Assembly (NCBI GenBank): GCA_902826025.1
Contig: CADEDH010000006.1
Span: 19,127-76,565, forward strand
Direction: 5' to 3'
Length of the DNA stretch: 57,439 nt
Source of the DNA: an uncultured Actinomycetes bacterium
Lineage (GTDB): Bacteria > Actinomycetota > Acidimicrobiia > Acidimicrobiales > SZUA-35
Position numbers and translations under genes: made by a program. A model generated the notes under the pieces. It did not search any database and had not been told where the DNA came from. It saw nothing but the letters and a program-made list of their open reading frames with translations. Below, piece after piece: positions 1 through 7,787 of this stretch. Each line of letters begins with the position of its first letter. The first letter of the stretch is position 1.

Positions 1-146
1 CCTGGGGCGACGGGGATGCGATCAAGGCCCGGGTGCAGGCCCACCTCGACGCCGGGGCCGATCACGTGTGCGTTCAGCACCTGGTGGCCGATCGCAAAAT
101 GCCGCCGGTCGACCAGTGGCGCCGCCTGGCCGAGATCCTGCTGTAA
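1..146 (+). CDS. LLM-class F420-dependent oxidoreductase, C-terminal fragment (cut by window edge)
   Basis: Reading from base 3 to the TAA at 144-146 gives the last 47 residues of a protein ending in a motif DAGADHVCVQHL followed by an Arg/Trp-rich helix and ILL. The same motif (DAGADHVCVQVL) sits at the end of the complete F420-dependent oxidoreductase at 35395-36270, so this is almost certainly a paralogue. Family members use coenzyme F420 in a TIM-barrel fold; substrate cannot be told from the tail. It ends 21 bases before the downstream CMD-family gene, so the two are probably cotranscribed. Only the end is visible, so domain completeness cannot be judged. Confidence 0.8.
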   Translation, partial: WGDGDAIKARVQAHLDAGADHVCVQHLVADRKMPPVDQWRRLAEILL

Positions 147-167
147 CCCGAACGAGGAGAACCCACC

Positions 168-719
168 ATGGCCCTACGCCGACCTGCCAACGCCCGGGTG
201 CAACCGCTGCCCGAGGCCATCGAGGGCGCCCGCGAGGCGATGAAGTCGATGCCCCACAACGCCGTCAACGTGCGGGCCACGATGGCCCACCACCCCGGCC
301 TGGCCCGGGCCTTCGGCGGCTTCGCCCAGACCGTGCTCAACGAATGCGCCACGCCCCGCCGCCAACGGGAGCTGGTGATCCTGCGGATGGGCTGGAACTG
401 CCAGGCCCAATACGAGTTCGGCCAGCACACGATGTACGGGATGGCCCACGGGGTGACGGCGGACGAGGTGGCCGCCGTCACCCGACCCCTGTCGACCTAT
501 GCGTGGGCCGACGACGACCGGGTGCTGTTGCAGATGGCTGACGACCTCTACACCGACGACTGCGTTTCCGACGCCACCTGGGCCGAGCTGACCGCCCGCT
601 GGTCAACCCCCGAGGTCATGGAGTTCGTGATGGCCGCCCTGTGCTACCGGGTGGTGAGCGGGTTTCTCAACACCTGCGGGGTCGAGCTCGACGAGGGCGT
701 GCCCGGCTGGCCGGCCTGA
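168..719 (+). CDS. Carboxymuconolactone decarboxylase (CMD/AhpD-like) family protein
   Basis: 183 residues beginning at ATG 168 behind a GAGGAG ribosome-binding site. The core has the CMD-type helix with GWNCQAQYEFGQH, in which one Cys and a downstream Glu and His are placed as in gamma-carboxymuconolactone decarboxylase and AhpD relatives; the AhpD CxxC pair is absent, so it is not a classical alkylhydroperoxidase. Such proteins act in ring-cleavage lactone chemistry or as peroxidatic proteins, but many actinobacterial copies have no known substrate. It follows an F420 oxidoreductase closely and is a clear paralogue of 4021-4587: both end in a motif CYRVVSGFLN followed by LDEGVPGWP. Exact reaction is unknown. 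Confidence 0.85.
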   Translation: MALRRPANARVQPLPEAIEGAREAMKSMPHNAVNVRATMAHHPGLARAFGGFAQTVLNECATPRRQRELVILRMGWNCQAQYEFGQHTMYGMAHGVTADEVAAVTRPLSTYAWADDDRVLLQMADDLYTDDCVSDATWAELTARWSTPEVMEFVMAALCYRVVSGFLNTCGVELDEGVPGWPA

Positions 720-752
720 GCGGGCGCCGGCGATCCGATCGGGCGCCTCGGG

Positions 753-1448
753 TCACGGTTGGGCGGGGGGCGACGACCCCGAGCCCAGCCAGCGCTCCGC
801 CCGGGCTTCGGCCTGGCGCAGCGTGGCCTCGAGCGAGGCCTGATCGGCTGGCGCCTCCCCCGGCGCGTCGGGCCAGGTCTCAACCACCCCGGAGGCCCAG
901 TCGGCCCAGGTGTCGAGGCATTCCAGCAGGTCGTCGAGCAGGCGGCCGACCACCGTGTTGAGCGCAATGCGAGATGGGAACGGCGCCGAGCCGTCGAGGT
1001 AGGCCCGGCCCACCTCCACGTTGACCATCGTCCGCTCGTGTACCCAGGCCCGGAGGTCGTGCAGGGTCCGGAGGGTGTCGAGCCGCCCGCCGCCGTCGGC
1101 GAAGAACACCTTCAGCACCTGCTCCGACTCGAAGACGGGGCCGTCGGCCGACTGGGCCAGCCAGCGGGCCAGGGCCCGGCGACCCTTCGGGGTGATGCGG
1201 TAGACGGTCCGAGGCCGCCGCCCCACGGTCTCGGTGGTGGCCCGGGCCAGCCCGTGGCGCACCAGCTTCTTCGGCTCCTCGTACACCTTGGAGCGGGCCC
1301 GGGGCCACATCCGGCTGAGCGTGCGGTCCATCTGCTGGGCCAGCTCGTAGGTCGTCCACGGCTGGAGGTTCAACAGGCCGAGCAGGGCGAACGACGTCGG
1401 TGTGAGCACGGGTGCGGGATCGGGTGCATCTCGGTCCTTGCCGGCCAT
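753..1448 (-). CDS. PadR family transcriptional regulator
   Basis: 231 residues. Residues about 18-95 form the PadR winged helix (TSFALLGLLNLQPWTTYEL, then a recognition helix with KVYEEPKKLVRHGL and the wing GRRPRTVYRIT). The C-terminal half is the longer helical dimerisation/effector domain of class 1 PadR proteins. It is divergent from the methyltransferase at 1544, and the 95-base gap holds an imperfect palindrome matching two better copies ahead of the StyA-like gene at 2622. I infer that it represses itself, the methyltransferase and the monooxygenase, probably with an aromatic or lipophilic ligand as inducer; the ligand is not predictable. Confidence 0.9.
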   Translation of the reverse strand: MAGKDRDAPDPAPVLTPTSFALLGLLNLQPWTTYELAQQMDRTLSRMWPRARSKVYEEPKKLVRHGLARATTETVGRRPRTVYRITPKGRRALARWLAQSADGPVFESEQVLKVFFADGGGRLDTLRTLHDLRAWVHERTMVNVEVGRAYLDGSAPFPSRIALNTVVGRLLDDLLECLDTWADWASGVVETWPDAPGEAPADQASLEATLRQAEARAERWLGSGSSPPAQP

Positions 1449-1490
1449 AGCACCATCCGCTCCGTCGCTCGCCCGTTGAGATCAGCCCAA

Positions 1491-1507
1491 CACTACCAAA
1501 GGGACTA
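1491..1507. promoter_or_regulatory. Candidate PadR operator, imperfect palindrome
   Basis: The bases CACTACCAAAGGGACTA lie between the divergent PadR and methyltransferase starts. The right half AAAGGGACTA is identical to the perfect palindrome at 2500-2516; the left half has three mismatches. The position fits control of both divergent genes. Confidence 0.5.
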
Positions 1508-1543
1508 TCTTGGTCGGGGACGGGGAACCTAGGAAAATCGGCG

Positions 1544-2461
1544 GTGACGATGACCGACAGCCACTCCCAGCGGCGCCGCCGCGCCCACCATGGCGATCGG
1601 TCGGGTTCGTCCGACGAGGAGGGGGCGGTGGCGGTCACCGACGTCGCCCGGGCTTGGGCCGGCCCCGAGGGCGAGTGGTGGGCTCGCCAGTGGCGCCGGC
1701 ACGAGCGGCTGGTCGCCGGCTACCAGGGGCCGCTGCTGGCGGCGGGCCGAGCCGGGCCCGCCGCGCCTCAGGTGCTCGACGTGGGCTGCGGTGCCGGTGG
1801 CCTGGCCCTCGATCTGGCCCGGTCGGGTGCGGAGGCGGTGGTCGGGATCGACGTGGCCCGGCCACTGTTGACGGTGGCCCGCCGGCGGGCCGGCGGGCGG
1901 GTGCCGTCGGTCAGCTTCGTCCACGGCGACGCCCAGCGGTACCGGTTCCCGGTCGCCCGCTTCGACTGCGTGGTGAGCCGGTTCGGGCTGATGTTCTTCG
2001 ACGATCCGGTGGCCGCCTTCGCCAATCTGGCATCGGCCCAGGTGGCCGGTGGTCGCCTGGCCGCGCTGGTCTGGCGTCCCCTCGACGACAACGAGTGGCT
2101 GATGCGTCTCACCGCAGCCTGTGCTCCTGGCGGTGAGCCGATCGGCCCGCCCGCCGGCCGGCCCGGCGCGTTCGGCATGGCCGACCCCGCCCAGGCCGCC
2201 ACCTGGTTGGCGGCCGGCGGCTACACCAGCGTGGGCTTCGAGCCCTGCGACCGGCCGCTCTACCTCGGGCGAACCGTGGCCGAGGCCCTCGAGTTCACGC
2301 TCGGCTTCCCGCCGGTGCGATCCCTGCTCTCGATGGGCTCGGCGCGCACCGTTGCCCGGCGGCGCCGGCGGCTGGAGGACGTCCTGGCCTCGGCGCTCGG
2401 GCCGGGCGGTGTCCGCCTCGGCTCGGGGGCCTGGCTCGTGACCGCCCGGGCCGCCGGCTGA
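1544..2461 (+). CDS. Class I SAM-dependent methyltransferase
   Basis: 305 residues from GTG 1544, nine bases behind AGGA; ATG 1550 is the alternative start. Residues about 77-87 carry the SAM-binding glycine loop VLDVGCGAGGL, followed by the acidic ribose-binding position in GIDVARP and a later motif HGDAQRYRFP, the usual order in a Rossmann-type methyltransferase of the UbiE/ubiquinone type (methyltransf_11/25). The first 35 residues are polar, His/Arg-rich and probably disordered. It is soluble, with no signal peptide or membrane segment. It sits between PadR and the StyA-like oxygenase on the same strand and probably shares their regulation. Substrate unknown; an O- or N-methylation of an aromatic intermediate is only a guess. 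Confidence 0.85.
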   Translation: MTMTDSHSQRRRRAHHGDRSGSSDEEGAVAVTDVARAWAGPEGEWWARQWRRHERLVAGYQGPLLAAGRAGPAAPQVLDVGCGAGGLALDLARSGAEAVVGIDVARPLLTVARRRAGGRVPSVSFVHGDAQRYRFPVARFDCVVSRFGLMFFDDPVAAFANLASAQVAGGRLAALVWRPLDDNEWLMRLTAACAPGGEPIGPPAGRPGAFGMADPAQAATWLAAGGYTSVGFEPCDRPLYLGRTVAEALEFTLGFPPVRSLLSMGSARTVARRRRRLEDVLASALGPGGVRLGSGAWLVTARAAG

Positions 2462-2499
2462 CGGACGCCGTGGTCGGCTGGAGAAATCCGGTTCCCTCA

Positions 2500-2516
2500 T
2501 AGTCCCAAAGGGACTA
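2500..2516. promoter_or_regulatory. Candidate PadR operator, perfect 7-3-7 palindrome
   Basis: TAGTCCC-AAA-GGGACTA is a perfect inverted repeat 106 bases ahead of the StyA-like start codon. It is the best of three copies of this motif within 1.1 kb, all around the PadR gene and its likely targets. Confidence 0.6.
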
Positions 2517-2538
2517 CGTTGATTGCGTCCGGCATGAA

Positions 2539-2553
2539 TAGTCCCGAAGGGAC
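2539..2553. promoter_or_regulatory. Candidate PadR operator, second copy
   Basis: TAGTCCCGAAGGGAC, with GTCCC and GGGAC as perfect arms around GAA, lies 39 bases after the start of the 2500 copy. Two tandem operators about four helical turns apart, just upstream of a start codon, suggest cooperative repression of the monooxygenase gene. Confidence 0.5.
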
Positions 2554-2621
2554 GGTGCTGGGACGGTGGCGGCACCGCCGGCGTGGCGGGGCTGTCGCTT
2601 GCGACCACGAGGAGTTGAGAC

Positions 2622-3920
2622 ATGACCATCACGAATGACATCGCCATCACCGGGGCCGGCTACTCGGGCCTCACGCTGGCCTTGCGGCTCCAGCAGCTGG
2701 GGCTCGACCCGATCCTGTACACCGCGGCCGACCCGGCCACGATGCGCCTCGAACGGCTGCCCAACACGGTGGGGCGCTTCCCTCACACGCTGGTCCGGGA
2801 GGCGGCGCTGGGGGTAACCGATCCCGTCGGGGCCGCCGACATCGGGCGCATCGAGGTGGCGGTGGGCCCACCCCTCGGGCTGGCCTACGCCGGCCGTCTG
2901 ACCCGGCCGCTCCGGGCCACCGACTTCCGGGTGCTGCTGCCCGACATGCTCGAGCTGTACTTCGGGCGCGGCGGCCGGTTGGTGATCGCCCCCGAGTTGG
3001 GGCGGGACCTGATCGGCTCGATCGTGGGCCGCCACCGGATCACCGTCGTGACCTCGGGCCGGGCCTCGATCGACGGCATGTTCCCGAGGAACCCGGCCCG
3101 CTCGCCCTACCAGCAGCCCCAGCGGCTCGTGCTCGCCGGGCTGTTCGACGGGCTGGCCCCGCCCGAGGGGGCGGTCTGCCTCAACCTCATCCCCGGGGTG
3201 GGCGAGGTGGTGCAGATGCCGATCGTCACCTCCTGGGGCGCCGGCACCAGCATCCTGGTCAACGCCGTGCCGGGCGGGCCCCTGGCCCCGATCGTGTCGG
3301 CGGACCCCGATGTCGGGTTCCCGGCCCGCCTGGCGGCGTTGCTGGAGGTGCATGCGCCGGCCGTGGCCGAGCGGGTTGACCGGTCCCGGTTCGCCCTGGC
3401 CGGCGACCGGCACTGGGTCCGGGCCGCGGTGGTGCCCACGGTGCGGCGGGCGTGGTGCGAGCTGGCTGGAGGCCGGTTGGCGTTGGCCGTGGGTGATGCG
3501 TGGATCGTCAACGACCCGATCACGGGGCAGGGGGCGAACCTCGGTTCCCGGTCGGCGTGGGTGGCGGCCGACCACATCGCCGGCCTTGTCGGCGACGTGG
3601 GCGGCGATGGCGTCGACGGCCGGCGCCGCCGGCCCGACGCCGCTTTCGGACGCCGGGTCGAGGAGGCGATGTGGCACTACGCCGAGCCCGTGACCTCGCT
3701 GACCAACGCCTTCCTGCAGCCGCCGCCACCCCATGTGGTGGCCCTGCAGCAGGCGGCCGCCGAGCATCAGGCCGTGGCCGACCACTACGTCGATCTCTTC
3801 GACGACCCGCCCACGATGTGGAACGTGCTGGCGTCGCCGTTGGCGGTCGACGCCTTCGTCCAGAGGGCCCGGGGCGAGGCCGGGCCGGCTCCCGTCGCAG
3901 CCGCCCGGCCGGCCGCCTGA
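2622..3920 (+). CDS. StyA-like FAD-dependent styrene/indole monooxygenase family protein
   Basis: 432 residues from ATG 2622 with a GAGGAG ribosome-binding site; StyA itself is about 415. The N-terminus has a Rossmann FAD motif GAGYSG at residues 11-16. Landmarks of the styrene monooxygenase family follow in order: RLPNTVGRF, then SPYQQPQRLVLAGLFDG, then the second FAD contact NDPITGQGANLGSRSAW near residue 300. Known members epoxidise styrene or indole with FADH2 delivered by a separate reductase (StyB). No StyB is adjacent; a flavin reductase lies at 56425 but far away. Tandem PadR-type palindromes upstream imply inducible expression. The true substrate may differ from styrene. Confidence 0.88.
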   Translation: MTITNDIAITGAGYSGLTLALRLQQLGLDPILYTAADPATMRLERLPNTVGRFPHTLVREAALGVTDPVGAADIGRIEVAVGPPLGLAYAGRLTRPLRATDFRVLLPDMLELYFGRGGRLVIAPELGRDLIGSIVGRHRITVVTSGRASIDGMFPRNPARSPYQQPQRLVLAGLFDGLAPPEGAVCLNLIPGVGEVVQMPIVTSWGAGTSILVNAVPGGPLAPIVSADPDVGFPARLAALLEVHAPAVAERVDRSRFALAGDRHWVRAAVVPTVRRAWCELAGGRLALAVGDAWIVNDPITGQGANLGSRSAWVAADHIAGLVGDVGGDGVDGRRRRPDAAFGRRVEEAMWHYAEPVTSLTNAFLQPPPPHVVALQQAAAEHQAVADHYVDLFDDPPTMWNVLASPLAVDAFVQRARGEAGPAPVAAARPAA

Positions 3921-4020
3921 GCGTTGATCGGGCCCGGGGCGCCACCGCCCACCTGGGTTGGGCATCGGCCTCGGTGGTAGCGTGCGGTCTCTCGTCGTAC
4001 GAACACAGGGGGTCCCGACG

Positions 4021-4587
4021 ATGCACCAAGCCCGACCCAGCGCACCGCGCCTCGAACCCGTCCCCGAGGTGGTCGTGAAGGCCCGCGAGTGGATGAAGAA
4101 GTCGCCGGTGAACGCCGTCAACGTGACGGCCACGATGGCCCACAACCGCACCCTGGCCAAGGCGTTCGGGGGGTTCGCCCAGGGCGTGCTGTTCGACGGC
4201 GGCCTGCCCCGCCGGATCGTGGAGCTGGCGGTGCTCCGCATGGGGTGGAACTGCCAGGCCATCTACGAGTTCGGCCAGCACACGCTGTTCGGCAAGGACG
4301 TGGGCCTGACCGACGACGAGATCTTCTGGGTCACCCGCCCGATCAGCCAGCACAATTGGACACCGGCCGAGGCTGCTGCCCTGCAATGCGTCGACGACCT
4401 CTACGCCGACGACTGTGTGGGTGACGCGGCCTGGGCCGAGGCGTCCAAGCACTTCAACCCGTCGGAGATGATCCATCTCCTGATGGCGGCCGGTTGCTAC
4501 CGGGTGGTCAGCGGCTTCCTCAACAGCTGCGGTGTGAAGCTCGACGAGGGCGTGCCCGGCTGGCCCACCCCGCCGGCCGGGAGCTGA
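4021..4587 (+). CDS. Carboxymuconolactone decarboxylase family protein, second copy
   Basis: 188 residues from ATG 4021; an in-frame upstream ATG at 3958 would add a poorly conserved tail not shared with the paralogue, so 4021 is preferred. It shares with 168-719 the N-terminal NAVNV.ATMAH segment, the core GWNCQAIYEFGQH with Cys/Glu/His, and the end VVSGFLNSCGV and EGVPGWP. It stops five bases before the CoA-transferase gene, so the pair is an operon. Function is as uncertain as for the first copy; the repeat of this gene on both sides of the PadR-StyA block suggests a duplicated catabolic unit. Confidence 0.85.
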   Translation: MHQARPSAPRLEPVPEVVVKAREWMKKSPVNAVNVTATMAHNRTLAKAFGGFAQGVLFDGGLPRRIVELAVLRMGWNCQAIYEFGQHTLFGKDVGLTDDEIFWVTRPISQHNWTPAEAAALQCVDDLYADDCVGDAAWAEASKHFNPSEMIHLLMAAGCYRVVSGFLNSCGVKLDEGVPGWPTPPAGS

Positions 4588-4592
4588 GCGGC

Positions 4593-5780
4593 ATGGTCAA
4601 GCCGCTGGAGGGCATCAAGGTCCTCGACTTCACCCGGGTGCTGGCCGGCCCGTTCGCCACCCGCATCCTGTCCGACCTCGGGGCCGACGTGATCAAGGTC
4701 GAGCCGCCCGAGGGCGACATGACCCGCAACATCGGCAAGAAGATCGCCGGCATCTCGGGCTACTACACCCAGCAGAACGTGGGGAAGCGGGCGATCTGCG
4801 TCGACCTGCTCAAGACCGAGGGCCAGGAGCTGATCAAACGGCTGGTGGCCGAGGCCGACGTGGTCACCGAGAACTACCGGCCCGGCGTGATGGAGGAGAT
4901 GGGGATCGACTGGGACACGCTCCACGCCATCAACCCCCGGCTGGTGATGATGTCGATCTCCGGGTTCGGCCAGGTCGGCCCGGAACGGGAGCGGGCGTCG
5001 TACGCCCCGATCATTCACGGCGAGACCGGGATCCTGCAGCGCCAGGCCATGGTGACCGGCATGGACCGGCCAATGGACATCGCCCTGTCGGTGGCCGACA
5101 CCACCACCGGGATGCACGGCCTGATCGGGCTGTTGGCGGCCCTCCACCACGCCCAGCGCACGGGCGAGGGCCAGCACGTCGACATGGCGATGATCAATGC
5201 CATGTTCTTCACCGACGACTACGTGCACCTGGCGGTGCACGGGTTGGAGGCCCAGGTGCCGGCGGGGCTGGTGTTCAACGCCACCGGTGGGCCGATCATG
5301 TTGGCCGGTGACGAGAAGTGGTTCTGGCGGGTGCTGAACACCCGGGCCGGGGTGGCCGATCCGACGCCGGAGGGGGCCGATCTGGAGACCAAGATCCGGC
5401 TGCGGCGGGCGGCCATCGACGAGTATCTGCTGTCGTTCCCCGACCGGGAGTCACTGATCGCCAAGCTCAACGAGGTCAACCTGGCCTGGGGTGAGGTCAA
5501 CGAGGCCCGCACGGCACTCGACCACCAGCGCTCGGTTGAGGGCCGCCAGGTCCTGGTGGAGGTCGACGACCGTGACGGCGGCACCCGCCGCACCACGAAT
5601 ACGCCGTACCGGTTCTCCGGCCTCGACGCCGGGGTGTCGGGCCCGGCGGCTCATCGGGGCGAGCACAACTACGCCGCTGTCCTCGACTGGATCGACATCA
5701 GCGCCTCCGAGCTCGACGCCCTCCACGAAGCCGGGATCCTGCTCCGCGACGAATCGGCCGAAGCCCCCGACCTCCGCTGA
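4593..5780 (+). CDS. Family III CoA-transferase (CaiB/BaiF type)
   Basis: 395 residues from ATG 4593. The N-terminus LEGIKVLDFTRVLAGPFAT and LGADVIKVEPPEGD is the diagnostic CaiB/BaiF start, and Asp169 (in SVADTTTG) falls at the same number as the catalytic Asp of formyl-CoA transferase. Family members move CoA between carboxylic acids through an aspartyl-CoA thioester. Length is normal. Tight linkage to the CMD gene suggests activation of a carboxylic acid made by the upstream oxidative enzymes; this is context only. A strong hairpin follows the stop codon. Confidence 0.9.
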   Translation: MVKPLEGIKVLDFTRVLAGPFATRILSDLGADVIKVEPPEGDMTRNIGKKIAGISGYYTQQNVGKRAICVDLLKTEGQELIKRLVAEADVVTENYRPGVMEEMGIDWDTLHAINPRLVMMSISGFGQVGPERERASYAPIIHGETGILQRQAMVTGMDRPMDIALSVADTTTGMHGLIGLLAALHHAQRTGEGQHVDMAMINAMFFTDDYVHLAVHGLEAQVPAGLVFNATGGPIMLAGDEKWFWRVLNTRAGVADPTPEGADLETKIRLRRAAIDEYLLSFPDRESLIAKLNEVNLAWGEVNEARTALDHQRSVEGRQVLVEVDDRDGGTRRTTNTPYRFSGLDAGVSGPAAHRGEHNYAAVLDWIDISASELDALHEAGILLRDESAEAPDLR

Positions 5781-5799
5781 CCGGCCCTCTGCCGAAATC

Positions 5800-5836
5800 A
5801 GGAGCCTGAGCCGCGCTCAACGCGGCTCAGGCTCCT
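5800..5836. terminator. Hairpin after the CoA-transferase gene (CTCAR-loop family)
   Basis: Perfect 16-bp arms AGGAGCCTGAGCCGCG and its complement around the loop CTCAA, preceded by CCGAAATC. It starts 20 bases after the stop codon. No T-run follows. Closely related hairpins occur at 32171 and 9280. Confidence 0.6.
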
Positions 5837-5875
5837 AGGAATAGCGGATGCGCGTTTTCGACCGATCGTGACTTG

Positions 5876-6388
5876 ATGCCATCGATGACCGACGACGCAG
5901 CCTTCGAGGCGTGGTACCGAGGGCTGTACCCGAACCTCGTGGCGTCGATCGGCATCGTCTTCGGCGACCCGGACCTGGCCCGGGATGCGGCCGACGAAGC
6001 CGTGGCCCGAGCCTACGAACGCTGGCCCCGGGTGGCAGCCATGTCGTCGCCGAACGGCTGGGCGTACCAGGTGGCGCTGAACGAAGCCCGACGCCGGCGG
6101 CGCCGTCAGGCGATCGAGCGGCGTCTGTTGTCCCGCAGCGCCGCCGGCGACCCGGCCCTCGATGGTCCGACCGGCGAGCTGTGGCAGCTGGTGCGGGCGC
6201 TGCCCGCCCGCCAACGCACCGCCGTCGTGCTCCGCCACGTGGCCGACCTGACCGAGCCCGAGATCGGCGAAGCCATGGGGATCAGTCGGGGCGGTGTTTC
6301 GTCGACGCTTCGCGCCGCCCATTCCTCGCTGCGGCGGCAACTGGCCGACGTCGACGACCATCCACGGCGGAAGGGAGCAACCACTTGA
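5876..6388 (+). CDS. ECF-type RNA polymerase sigma factor
   Basis: 170 residues from ATG 5876 (TTG 5873 and ATG 5885 are alternatives). The first 70 residues give a region-2-like helical domain (FEAWYRGLYPNLV, then DPDLARDAADEAVARAYERW); residues about 110-160 are a clear sigma region 4 helix-turn-helix (LPARQRTAVVLRHVADLT, then EIGEAMGISRGGVSSTL). Length is typical of ECF factors of the SigE/SigJ-like groups. The next gene starts inside its stop codon (TTGA overlap), giving the usual sigma/anti-sigma pairing. Target promoters are not evident in the window. Confidence 0.88.
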   Translation: MPSMTDDAAFEAWYRGLYPNLVASIGIVFGDPDLARDAADEAVARAYERWPRVAAMSSPNGWAYQVALNEARRRRRRQAIERRLLSRSAAGDPALDGPTGELWQLVRALPARQRTAVVLRHVADLTEPEIGEAMGISRGGVSSTLRAAHSSLRRQLADVDDHPRRKGATT

Positions 6389-7194
6389 GCACCGACCTCG
6401 ATCTCATTGGCCAGCTGGCGGCCGACGTCCGAGCCGAGAGCCATCGAACGGCAACGAGGCCGGACATGCCGTGGATACGGGAACGGGCCGCCCGGCGCCG
6501 GCGCCGCCGGAAGCGGGCGCAGGGTCTGGTAGCTGTGATCGCCCTCGTCGGTGTGACGGCGGGTGGGATGTTGGCGGCGTCACGGCCCGGGGGCGAAATC
6601 GTGGTCGTGGCCGCGGATGGGGCCAGGACGGCCGACCCAGGCGAGCTCGGCCGGAGCGGCCCGGTGTTCCAGTCACCCGTGACCTCCGCCTCCGACGGCA
6701 TGGCGGCGTGCGACCGCTCGCTGGTCACCGACGGGCTCGATATGGGCTTCGTGGTCAGCGGCGAACAGGAGATCACGCGGCTCGAGGAGCTGTCGGGCCA
6801 CTACTCGGGGCGACCTGGGGTGCGGGCCGTCGTGTCCACCACCGACGGCCGCGTGAAGCTGGTGATCGACGACGAGGCGCCGCCGGAGCTTGTCGCCGAG
6901 GCCGAGAGCGACGGGTTGGAAGTGGTCACGTCGTGCGTGACCGCAGCCGACCTGCGGGCCGTGCAGTCGGTCCTCGCCACCACTGTGGAGGGCGACGACT
7001 ACATCACCTTCGGCTACTCGGTCTTCACCGACATGGCGTCATTGTCGACCAGCCTTCCCGAGGCACAGATCCGGGCCGCCCTGTCCCAGGCCGGCATCGC
7101 TGCCGAGCGGATCGACTCGGTGGTGGCCATCGACATCGGCCAGCCGGGCCAGGTCGGTCGCCTGGTCGGCGACGGCGGCCCGGGCGGTTCGTAG
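6385..7194 (+). CDS. Membrane protein, putative partner (anti-sigma-like) of the ECF sigma factor
   Basis: 269 residues from TTG 6385, which overlaps the sigma stop codon and lies eight bases behind AAGGGAG; the coupling makes this start convincing. About 45 cytoplasmic residues, ending in an Arg/Lys stretch, precede one membrane helix (LVAVIALVGVTAGGMLAA, about 51-68), then an external domain of about 200 residues with no family I recognise. Topology fits an anti-sigma factor, but the zinc HxxxCxxC motif of ZAS anti-sigmas is absent. The role is inferred only from topology and operon position. Confidence 0.65.
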   Translation: MSTDLDLIGQLAADVRAESHRTATRPDMPWIRERAARRRRRRKRAQGLVAVIALVGVTAGGMLAASRPGGEIVVVAADGARTADPGELGRSGPVFQSPVTSASDGMAACDRSLVTDGLDMGFVVSGEQEITRLEELSGHYSGRPGVRAVVSTTDGRVKLVIDDEAPPELVAEAESDGLEVVTSCVTAADLRAVQSVLATTVEGDDYITFGYSVFTDMASLSTSLPEAQIRAALSQAGIAAERIDSVVAIDIGQPGQVGRLVGDGGPGGS

Positions 7195-7272
7195 CGGTTG
7201 TCGGTCGAACGTCGAATTCGTCGACGACGCAGGCGTCAAACGGTACGGGGCGCCGGCCGCTGGACTCCTCTC

Positions 7273-7716
7273 CTACTGTCCCGCCGCCAGGTCGAGCGAC
7301 GGTGGGGGTGGCGGTGTGAGCGCGCCGGCCTGGTACAGAGCACCGAGCTCATCGCGGACACCCCAGTGCTCGGCCAGGCGGCCATCGTGGACCCGGTAGA
7401 GGTGCATGCTTGCCATGGCGTAGGGTTGGCCGGTCGGGGGAAAGCCCAGGTGACCGCTGTTGTGCCTGCCGCTGCCTGTTGCCCGGAGGGCTACGAGATC
7501 GCCGTCGGCGACCACCTCGTGGATCTCGTAGCGGACATCGAGCACGTTGGTGACGAAGCCCAGCACGGCGATGTACCCGTCTGGACCCGGTGGAATGAGG
7601 CCCGGGGGCGCCCCGTGATCGACGAAATCGTCGGTCACCAGATCCCTGATCCGTTCCAGGTCGCGCTCGTTGATGGCATCGAACACCGACCGGGCAGCTC
7701 GTTCAGCTACTCTCAT
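7273..7716 (-). CDS. SnoaL-like (NTF2-fold) polyketide-cyclase/ester-cyclase family protein
   Basis: 147 residues, ATG at 7716 behind AAGGAG. The order VFDAINERDLERIRDLVTDD, then DHG, GPDGYIAVL, EVVADGDLVALRATGSG and MHLYRVHDGRLAEHWGVRDE is that of SnoaL-like ester cyclases, with the conserved Asp/His pairs lining an NTF2 cone. These small proteins catalyse aldol cyclisations or hydrolyses, or are of unknown function. It is divergent from a TetR gene; the 71-base gap holds a palindrome, so it is very probably the TetR target. Pro-rich C-terminal tail is dispensable-looking. Confidence 0.82.
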   Translation of the reverse strand: MRVAERAARSVFDAINERDLERIRDLVTDDFVDHGAPPGLIPPGPDGYIAVLGFVTNVLDVRYEIHEVVADGDLVALRATGSGRHNSGHLGFPPTGQPYAMASMHLYRVHDGRLAEHWGVRDELGALYQAGALTPPPPPSLDLAAGQ

Positions 7717-7755
7717 GGAGACTCCTTCAGGTGGATTGAGTCACTTACAATTCAT

Positions 7756-7770
7756 TAGAGGCAGACTCTA
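7756..7770. promoter_or_regulatory. Candidate TetR operator between divergent genes
   Basis: TAGAG-GCAGA-CTCTA inverted repeat, 18 bases before the TetR start codon and nested between GATTGA (7734-7739) and its complement TCAATC (7772-7777). The nested symmetry in a very short divergent gap is typical of a TetR-controlled promoter. Confidence 0.45.
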
Positions 7771-7787
7771 GTCAATCTCGGGGAGGC

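Noticed and set aside
2514..4262. A 582-residue minus-strand frame
   Set aside because: Antisense of the StyA-like gene and of the second CMD gene.
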